NCBI GenBank assembly: GCA_030630395.1
Contig: DAOVNE010000133.1
Location: forward strand, 1 to 5,083
Length of the DNA stretch: 5,083 nucleotides
Reading direction: 5' to 3'
Origin: Candidatus Eiseniibacteriota bacterium
GTDB lineage: Bacteria; Joyebacterota; Joyebacteria; Joyebacterales; Joyebacteraceae
Every line of letters starts with the position of its first letter. Position 1 is the stretch's first letter. Of the stretch, positions 1-5,083 are shown piece after piece. The position numbers and the translations under genes are program-made. The notes beneath the pieces were generated by a model. The model was not told the origin of the DNA. It made no database searches and saw only the letters and a list, made by a program, of their open reading frames with translations.

Positions 1-620
1 GCACGAGCGGGCAGGACGTTGTCATCTCGGAGACGGACCCCGGCCACCTGATACACATCTACGTGGCCGACAAGAACGGCGGGTTCAGAATCTGGGAGCT
101 CAATCTCGACTGGGGACCTCCGTGGTTCCCGATCGAGGTCTATCACGGTTACACGACGGGCTACGCCCGAGGCCTCTGCCTTCATGGCGACTATGTGCTG
201 GTTGCCTCAGGTCAGAGCGGGCTCACGATCTTTGAATTGACGAACCCGGGAACCGCGACAAAGCTCGGCACGTTCGATACGCCGGGCAATGCACAGGCCG
301 TGGCGGCATTCGGGGACTATGCGTTCGTCGCCGACGGGCTTTACGGGCTTCAGGTCATGGACATCTCCGATCCGGTGAATGCCGAGACCGTGGCCTCGAT
401 CGAGACGAACGACTATGCGACCGACGTGGTCTACCTGGACGGAATGGTCTACATCGCGGACAGGTACGGCGGACTGAGAGTCGTGGATGTGAGCGATCCC
501 CTGGAGCCTGCGGCAGCGGGGCATCTAGTGACGCCGTACGCAAACGGGATCTCTGTCACGGACAACTACGTCTATCTGGCTGACCGCGACTGGGGACTTG
601 TGATACTGGAGGAGGAGTAG
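1..620 (+). CDS. LVIVD-repeat beta-propeller protein, 3' part only
   Basis: The reading frame is already open at the left edge (first full codon at position 3) and ends at TAG 618-620, so this is the C-terminal ~205 residues of a longer protein. The GTG at 63 is internal, because coding continues upstream of it and no ribosome site precedes it. The visible part consists of about five repeats of ~42 residues. Each has the pattern 'dYvyvAD...GLrvvDvsDP', for example 'YAFVADGLYGLQVMDISDP' and 'MVYIADRYGGLRVVDVSDP'. This is the hallmark of LVIVD repeats, which are beta-propeller blades found in extracytoplasmic proteins of FCB-type and other environmental bacteria. The last blade ends in 'GLVILEEE', with no sorting domain or membrane anchor after it. 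LVIVD propellers usually act as binding or scaffold modules; no enzyme motif is visible. The signal peptide, if any, lies outside the window. The repeat family is clear; the specific function is unknown. Confidence 0.88.
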   Translation, partial: TSGQDVVISETDPGHLIHIYVADKNGGFRIWELNLDWGPPWFPIEVYHGYTTGYARGLCLHGDYVLVASGQSGLTIFELTNPGTATKLGTFDTPGNAQAVAAFGDYAFVADGLYGLQVMDISDPVNAETVASIETNDYATDVVYLDGMVYIADRYGGLRVVDVSDPLEPAAAGHLVTPYANGISVTDNYVYLADRDWGLVILEEE

Positions 621-641
621 CGGTTTCTGAACCGACTCCTC
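612..641 (+). other. Imperfect hairpin overlapping the stop codon of the LVIVD gene
   Basis: Bases 612-618 (GAGGAGT) pair with 635-641 (ACTCCTC), and 621-625 (CGGTT) pair with 630-634 (AACCG). The loop is TCTG, and A619-G620 of the stop codon form a 2-base bulge. This gives 12 Watson-Crick pairs, plus a possible G611-U642 wobble. No T-run follows, so it is not a typical intrinsic terminator. It could be a 3'-end stabilising stem, a weak or Rho-assisted terminator, or one arm of the alternative pairing described for the downstream ribosome site. The base pairing is seen directly; the role is inference. Confidence 0.45.
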
Positions 642-701
642 TCCACAAGCATAGACAGATTCTGACCCGGCTGAAGTTGAGCAACTGCTCTAGGAGAGGA
701 G
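636..701 (+). promoter_or_regulatory. Possible Shine-Dalgarno-sequestering long-range stem
   Basis: CTCCTCTCC at 636-644 is a perfect 9-base reverse complement of GGAGAGGAG at 693-701, the ribosome binding site of the C25 gene. Pairing would enclose a 48-base loop and hide the site. Inside the loop, GAGC 679-682 and GCTC 687-690 could form a small stem. Bases 636-641 are also used by the hairpin over the upstream stop codon, so the two folds exclude each other. This looks like a possible translational switch between the two genes, but purine-rich ribosome sites find pyrimidine partners easily and no conservation data are available. Confidence 0.3.
692..701 (+). promoter_or_regulatory. Strong ribosome binding site for the C25 gene (decides a GTG start)
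   Basis: AGGAGAGGAG contains two overlapping AGGAG cores and ends 7 bases before GTG 709-711. Starting there gives a well-formed signal peptide. No ATG in the same frame lies between this site and the hydrophobic segment, which supports GTG as the real start. Confidence 0.85.
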
Positions 702-708
702 ACACGAC

Positions 709-3700
709 GTGACAAGGTGGACAACCGCGCTCGGTATAGCCGTTCTGATCGCACTCACGGCGGCCGCGCCTGCCAGGGAATGGATTCCCATCAGCGATGC
801 GTCCTACCCGTCCGAGGCTACGGTCAGGGTTATTGCTTCCGACATCACCGAGACGACTATCGAACTTGAGGTTCCGGGCGTGTTCTTGGAGGCGGCGGGC
901 CGCGCGCTCGATGGTACGCCGGCTCTCGAGATTCCCGGTTCCCGGCGGATCAACCATCCCGGGATGCCGGACCTTCCTGTGTTCACGTATCTGATTGCGA
1001 TCCCGGACCTCGGTGGCGTGGAATTGTCCGTCACAACCTTCGATGAGAGGGTATTCGCGGACGTCGATATCGATCCGACCGCTCCCTTCAGGATGGAAGG
1101 AGAGGATGGCGGTCCAACGCTCGCGGACGCCGCTGTCTACGGCCGTAGCGCCCTCTACCCGGCAGAGGTTGCCTCCATCAGCGAGCCGATGATCATGCGG
1201 GACATGAGGATCGTCCAGCTCAGAGTCAATCCGGCACGCTACAATCCCGTGACACGCGAGCTTCTCGTAGCCGGCCGCGTCACCGTCACCCTCGACTACA
1301 CGAGCGGGGAGGAGATCAACCCGCGCACTGCGGCGCGTTCGTATCGTTCGGAGGCGTTCGAGCCTATCTACCGAAGCCTGATCGCGAACTACGATGAGCT
1401 TCCAGCAAGAGACGTGCGCCGAGGCAGTTACCTGGTGATAGCGAGCGATGAGTTCGCAGCCCATGTCACCGATTTCATCACGTGGAAGAATCGCCGCGGC
1501 GTCGAGACGGTGCTTGTTCCGCTCTCCGATATTGGTGTCAGTCCGTCAGCGCAGGACGTGAAGGACTACATAGAGAACGCGTACAACACGTGGGACAACC
1601 CGCCGGACTTCGTGTGCCTTGTCGGCGATAGAGACGATGTCCCGGCGTGGTTCCACGACGGCGACGTTACCGACCACCCATACACCGAGCTCGAGGGCGC
1701 CGACTACCTTCCCGAGATCATGATCGGCAGAATGTCCGTCGCCTCGGCAGCGGATGCGGTTGTCGCTTTGCTCAAGCCCCAGGTCTACGAGCGCGATTGC
1801 GACGCTCCGAGCGACGATTGGTACGAGCACGCCCTCATGGTCGCAGCCAACTGCTGCGGAAATCCCCAGCCGACCACCCCTCGGACGACGAAGCTCCGTG
1901 TGCGCGAGATGCTCCTGGAGAACGCCTACACACAGGTCGACACCGTCTTCTGGAGCTACTCGCGTGAGGGGTCGAGGACCCAGACGGAGGACATTCAGAG
2001 CTCCATCAACGCGGGCGTTTCGATTGTGAACTACCGTGGTTGGGGTGGGTCGCCCGGCTGGTACTACCCGCAGTTCTACACGGATCACATCAACCAGCTC
2101 TCGAACGATCGCATGCTTCCGGTCATGACGAGCATCGTCTGCGGCACGGGCAACTTCGATGCGTCGTCCGATCCCTGTTTCGGCGAGGCGTGGATCCGCT
2201 ACGGAACACCATATGCGCTCAAGGGCGGTCCGGCCATGATCGGGCCAAGCGAGTACTGGACGCACACCAAGTGGAACAACGCCATGGACACAGGCATCTA
2301 CCAGGGCATCCTGGACGAGGGGCTCGAGCACTTCGGGCAGACTCTCCTGCGGGGCAAGCTGGAGGTCTACCTGAACTACCCCGAGTACGTGGACCCGGGC
2401 TCGTCGGATCCGGATGGGCAGAACGTCGACTTCTACTTCAACGTCTACAACGTGCTCGGTGACCCGGAGCTTGTCCTCCGCACGGAGCGGCCCGGGACGA
2501 TTCTGGCCACACACGCTGCAAGCGTGCCGTTCGGGCAGAACATGCTCACCGTTCATGTTGAGGACGAGAGCGGCAGTCCGATTCCGGGCGCCGAGGTCAT
2601 CGTCTGGAAGGGCGATGAGGTGTACGAGGTCCGTACTCTGAGCGGCGGGTACAACGTAGACATACCGCTAGGTGCTGTGACCGAGGGCGATGCCTACGTC
2701 ACCGTCTGGGCCACGAACATGAAGCCCTACCTGAGTGTTGTGTCGATCGATCAGCAGAGCGAGTTCGTGGGGTGGTACAGCCAGACCATCGATGACGATG
2801 GCTCGGGCGCCTCGAGCGGAGATGGCGACGGCGTCGTGAACCCCGGTGAGACCATCGAGCTCGCCGTCAGTCTCAAGAACTACGGCCTCCTGACTGCGAC
2901 CGGTGTGACAGCAGGCTTCGATAGCGGGCCGCCGAGAACCGGCAGCGAGTGGGTGACCATTACTCCTGGTCAGACAGCCGGCTACGGCACGATTGCAGCG
3001 GGTGCGACCGCGTCCGGATCGAATCCGTTCGTCTTCACGATAGACGATGGGTGTCCGAACGGGACGGAGATAGGATTTGAGTTCACGGTGACCGACGGAA
3101 GTCGGGCCACCTCTGTCAGCTACACTCGCATCGTTGTCGGTGCGCCCACCCTGGAGTACTACGCAATCGCGATCGGTGGCGATGGCATCCTGGATCCGGG
3201 GGAGACGGCATCGCTTGTTGTGACGCTCTCAAACGGTGGAGAGATGGATGCGACATCGGTGACGGGGACGCTCGTCGGGCCCTCATCCGGTCTCCTGGTC
3301 CCTGACGACTACGGAACGTATTCAAGCGTTCTGGCCGGGGGCTTTGCCTCGAATGCCGGGAACCCGTTCCAGGTGCAGGCCGAGTCGGATGTGGCGGTGG
3401 GGCACGAGTTCACGATGATTCTCGAGCTGTCCGGTGACAACGGCCTCTCGCAGTTCGTTCTCTTCCCATTGACTGTGGGAGTTCCTTCGAGCGACGATCC
3501 TGTTGGTCCGGACGACCATGGCTACTACGCCTACGACAACACGGACACGGCGTACGACGAGGTCCCGACGTACTCATGGGTCGAGATCGATCCAAGCTAC
3601 GGTGGTAGCGGGACCGATCTGGGACTCGCAGACGACCAGACGTTGACCGTGAGTCTCCCGTTCACATTCACCTACTACGGCGATGACTACACGGAGATAG

Positions 3701-4491
3701 GAGTCTGCTCGAACGGGTGGATCGGGATGGGCGACACGCCTTCGTTCCATCACGAGTTCCGCAACTGGTTCATCCCCGGCGCGCCGGGACCGGATGCGAT
3801 GATAGCCGGGTTCTGGGACGACCTGGATCCGGGCGCGGGTGGCAAGGTCCTCTATCGCAACATGGGAGACGGCAGATTCGTCATCGAGTGGAGCAGGGTG
3901 CCGACGGCGTACGAGCCGTATGCGGAGGAGACGTTCGAGATCATCCTCTACGATCCTGCCGTCCACACGACGGAGACCGGCGACGGCGAGATCCTGAACC
4001 AGTACCACACGATCTCGAACACGCACGCGACTGCAAACTACGCGACAGTCGGAATCGAGAACCATCCCCAGACCGATGGCGTGCTCTACACGTTTGCGAA
4101 TATTTATGACGACGCGGCAGCGACGCTCGCGGGCGGACGCGCAATCAAGTTCACGACTGACCCGCCGGACGGACACGACTCCACGGACGTTCCAGATGAG
4201 ACGATCGTGCCGAGGGCCGTGATTCTGGCTGGCAACCAGCCGAACCCGTTCAATCCGCTGACGACGATCAGCTACGGTGTGCCGAGCAGGACCAGCGTCA
4301 AGCTCGAGGTGTTCGACGTGAGCGGTCGTCTTGTGAGCACGCTTCTGGAGGGTGATGTCGACGCCGGTTACCACAACACAGTCTGGGATGGAACTAACGC
4401 GGCCGGTGACAGGGTTGCGAGCGGTGTCTACTTTGCCAGGTTCTCAGCGCTCGGCGAGGAGATGTCAGCCAAGATGGTGCTTCTCAAATAG
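709..4491 (+). CDS. Secreted gingipain-like (peptidase C25) multidomain protein, catalytic His replaced by Trp
   Basis: A complete 1260-residue exported protein. Residues 1-22 are a signal peptide, probably cut after A20-P21-A22. Residues ~25-236 resemble the gingipain propeptide, and R237-R238 is a possible processing site. Residues ~239-600 form the peptidase C25 domain: 'YLVIASDEF' 241-249, 'LVGDRDDVP' 304-312, 'EIMIGRMSV' 336-344 (RgpB has VFIGRFS), 'SIVNYRGWGG' 438-447, 'SIVCGTGNF' 475-483 and 'VLGDPEL' ~582-588. Ig-like beta domains follow: ~595-684, then two modules opening with DG-x(2)-(N/D)PGE at ~685-811 and ~812-928. Residues ~937-1150 form a nidogen-like sandwich ('LPFTFTYYGDDY', 'FWDDLDP', 'VGIEN'). 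Residues 1176-1260 are a FlgD-like sorting domain. C25 enzymes are cysteine endopeptidases that use a His/Cys pair. Here C478 is present, but the His position is W445. The RgpB Arg-pocket Asp163 falls near P391, so Arg specificity is not expected. Either an altered mechanism or a non-catalytic binding role is possible. It is probably exported to the surface or medium. The family is firm; activity is uncertain. Confidence 0.93.
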   Translation: MTRWTTALGIAVLIALTAAAPAREWIPISDASYPSEATVRVIASDITETTIELEVPGVFLEAAGRALDGTPALEIPGSRRINHPGMPDLPVFTYLIAIPDLGGVELSVTTFDERVFADVDIDPTAPFRMEGEDGGPTLADAAVYGRSALYPAEVASISEPMIMRDMRIVQLRVNPARYNPVTRELLVAGRVTVTLDYTSGEEINPRTAARSYRSEAFEPIYRSLIANYDELPARDVRRGSYLVIASDEFAAHVTDFITWKNRRGVETVLVPLSDIGVSPSAQDVKDYIENAYNTWDNPPDFVCLVGDRDDVPAWFHDGDVTDHPYTELEGADYLPEIMIGRMSVASAADAVVALLKPQVYERDCDAPSDDWYEHALMVAANCCGNPQPTTPRTTKLRVREMLLENAYTQVDTVFWSYSREGSRTQTEDIQSSINAGVSIVNYRGWGGSPGWYYPQFYTDHINQLSNDRMLPVMTSIVCGTGNFDASSDPCFGEAWIRYGTPYALKGGPAMIGPSEYWTHTKWNNAMDTGIYQGILDEGLEHFGQTLLRGKLEVYLNYPEYVDPGSSDPDGQNVDFYFNVYNVLGDPELVLRTERPGTILATHAASVPFGQNMLTVHVEDESGSPIPGAEVIVWKGDEVYEVRTLSGGYNVDIPLGAVTEGDAYVTVWATNMKPYLSVVSIDQQSEFVGWYSQTIDDDGSGASSGDGDGVVNPGETIELAVSLKNYGLLTATGVTAGFDSGPPRTGSEWVTITPGQTAGYGTIAAGATASGSNPFVFTIDDGCPNGTEIGFEFTVTDGSRATSVSYTRIVVGAPTLEYYAIAIGGDGILDPGETASLVVTLSNGGEMDATSVTGTLVGPSSGLLVPDDYGTYSSVLAGGFASNAGNPFQVQAESDVAVGHEFTMILELSGDNGLSQFVLFPLTVGVPSSDDPVGPDDHGYYAYDNTDTAYDEVPTYSWVEIDPSYGGSGTDLGLADDQTLTVSLPFTFTYYGDDYTEIGVCSNGWIGMGDTPSFHHEFRNWFIPGAPGPDAMIAGFWDDLDPGAGGKVLYRNMGDGRFVIEWSRVPTAYEPYAEETFEIILYDPAVHTTETGDGEILNQYHTISNTHATANYATVGIENHPQTDGVLYTFANIYDDAAATLAGGRAIKFTTDPPDGHDSTDVPDETIVPRAVILAGNQPNPFNPLTTISYGVPSRTSVKLEVFDVSGRLVSTLLEGDVDAGYHNTVWDGTNAAGDRVASGVYFARFSALGEEMSAKMVLLK

Positions 4492-4501
4492 CGCCGAATA
4501 C

Positions 4502-4506
4502 GGAGG
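4502..4506 (+). promoter_or_regulatory. Ribosome binding site of the M14 carboxypeptidase gene
   Basis: GGAGG lies 5 bases before ATG 4512-4514, inside the 20-base gap after the C25 stop codon. It fixes the start at 4512 rather than at the out-of-frame ATG at 4525. The gap is too short to hold a terminator and a separate promoter, so the gene should be read from the C25 transcript. Confidence 0.8.
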
Positions 4507-4511
4507 AACGA

Positions 4512-5083
4512 ATGAACCTGCACCATGCGGCAGCGGGCATCAAGACTCGCTCGATCGCGGCGCGGAGGGCGCCGGCCATCCTGGTTCTCACATGTCTTCT
4601 CGTTGCCGGCATCGCTCCAGATGCTTCTGCATTGCACGAGCGCTACCACACCCATGCGGAGGTGGGCGTTGAGCTTGCGGCGGTGGCCGCGGCCTATCCG
4701 GAGATCACAAGGCTCGAGACGCTGGGTTACTCCACCACGGACGGGCAGCCCATCTGGGCGCTCAAGATCTCGGACAACGTCGATGTCGATGAGGACGAGC
4801 CCGTGGTGCTCTTCGATGGACTGCATCATGCAGAGGAAGTGGTGGGGCTTGAGGTCTGCATGTGGATGATCGATGAGCTCACGAGCAACTACGCCGTGGT
4901 CGATTCGATCACGCAGTGGGTCGATGACATCGAGATCTGGTTCATTCCACTCCTGAATCCGGATGGGCACTGGGTGGTCACAGCGGGGCTGGACACGACG
5001 TACCGGAAGAACATCCGTGACAACAATGAGAACGGCACGTTCGAACTCGATCTGGACGGAGTCGATCCAAACTACAACTACGA
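4512..5083 (+). CDS. Secreted M14-family zinc carboxypeptidase, 5' part only (190 codons)
   Basis: Starts at ATG 4512 and is cut by the right edge. Residues 1-40 form a signal peptide with a longish basic start (K11, R13, R18, R19), a hydrophobic core at ~22-35 and a likely cut after A38-S39-A40. The mature part shows the M14 order. 'YPEITRLETLGYSTTDGQPI' is the usual entry strand. H105-x-x-E108 in 'DGLHHAEEV' gives two zinc ligands (His69 and Glu72 of carboxypeptidase A). 'NPDGH' spans 149-153. 'YRKN' at 164-167 has R165 at the Arg127 position. 'GVDPNYNY' at 183-190 replaces the usual GVDxNRN. The third zinc His and the catalytic Glu (His196 and Glu270) would lie beyond the window. Family members remove C-terminal residues from peptides. 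Here N187 is kept, but Y188 replaces the carboxylate-binding Arg145. It is tightly coupled to the C25 gene, which suggests extracellular peptide breakdown as a shared job. M14 assignment is strong; substrate is unknown. Confidence 0.9.
   Translation, partial: MNLHHAAAGIKTRSIAARRAPAILVLTCLLVAGIAPDASALHERYHTHAEVGVELAAVAAAYPEITRLETLGYSTTDGQPIWALKISDNVDVDEDEPVVLFDGLHHAEEVVGLEVCMWMIDELTSNYAVVDSITQWVDDIEIWFIPLLNPDGHWVVTAGLDTTYRKNIRDNNENGTFELDLDGVDPNYNY

Noticed and set aside
63..620. GTG 63 as the true start of the LVIVD protein
   Set aside because: The same frame is open to the left edge and encodes repeat-like sequence before it ('HLIHIYVADKNGG'), so this is an internal codon.
621..660. Intrinsic terminator after the LVIVD gene
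   Set aside because: The hairpin is real, but no T-rich tract follows it; the next bases are CTCCACAAGC.
645..691. Promoter for the C25 gene in the 88-base gap
   Set aside because: TTGAGC at 677-682 is the only -35-like word. A matching -10 would fall on the ribosome site, and no TATAAT-like sequence is present.
556..1464. Minus-strand open frame of 302 codons spanning the intergenic gap and the C25 propeptide
   Set aside because: It crosses two well-supported + strand genes, its translation resembles no family and it has no convincing start signal.
1546..2556. Long minus-strand open frame (336 codons) inside the C25 gene
   Set aside because: It is the shadow of a GC-rich coding strand. 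It has no recognisable domain, a low-complexity Arg/Val-rich translation and no ribosome site, while the + strand encodes clear C25 motifs here.
3574..4374. Minus-strand open frame of 266 codons opposite the nidogen-like and sorting domains
   Set aside because: Arg/Val-rich antisense translation with no motif; the + strand frame is strongly supported.
4525..4869. Alternative + strand frame starting at ATG 4525
   Set aside because: It is out of frame with the M14 motifs, has no ribosome site at a proper distance and gives an Arg/Ser-rich translation typical of a shifted frame.
1..5083. CRISPR array, tRNA, rRNA, insertion sequence or attachment site
   Set aside because: No short direct repeats with spacers, cloverleaf-like segment, transposase motif or terminal inverted repeats were seen; almost the entire window is coding.

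Overview
The window is a 5.1 kb piece of a GC-rich bacterial genome. All three genes lie on the + strand, and both edges cut through a gene. The proteins suggest an uncultured member of the FCB superphylum (Eisenbacteria, Krumholzibacteria, Latescibacteria or a relative). The main evidence is the end of the central protein: an 'NQPNPFNP' lead-in, a FlgD-like WDG...G...SGVYF fold and a terminal 'KMVLLK', which is the C-terminal sorting-domain style common in those lineages. The gingipain-like architecture of the same protein agrees with this. The phylum call is inference; no rRNA or marker gene is present.

Layout: (1) 1-620 is the 3' end of a beta-propeller gene made of LVIVD-type repeats of about 42 residues. 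(2) 621-708 is an 88-base gap with no promoter I can recognise. It holds a strong hairpin over the upstream stop codon and a pyrimidine tract perfectly complementary to the next gene's Shine-Dalgarno sequence. (3) 709-4491 is a complete 1260-residue secreted protein: signal peptide, gingipain-type propeptide, peptidase C25 domain, Ig-like domain, two 'DG-x(2)-(N/D)PGE' beta-sandwich modules, a nidogen-like sandwich, and a C-terminal sorting domain. (4) After a 20-base gap, 4512 to the window end is the first 190 codons of a secreted M14 zinc carboxypeptidase.

The C25 and M14 genes are almost certainly co-transcribed. On paper they form an exported protein-degrading set of an endopeptidase and a carboxypeptidase. 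The most interesting point is that both have a non-standard key residue. The C25 protein keeps the catalytic Cys (C478), but the position of the catalytic His, exactly 33 residues upstream as in RgpB, is Trp (W445). The M14 protein keeps the HxxE zinc motif and the RKN arginine, but the usual NRN motif reads N187-Y188-N189, so the arginine that holds the substrate carboxylate (Arg145 in carboxypeptidase A) is Tyr. The pair may therefore be a divergent or partly non-catalytic secreted system rather than plain peptidases.
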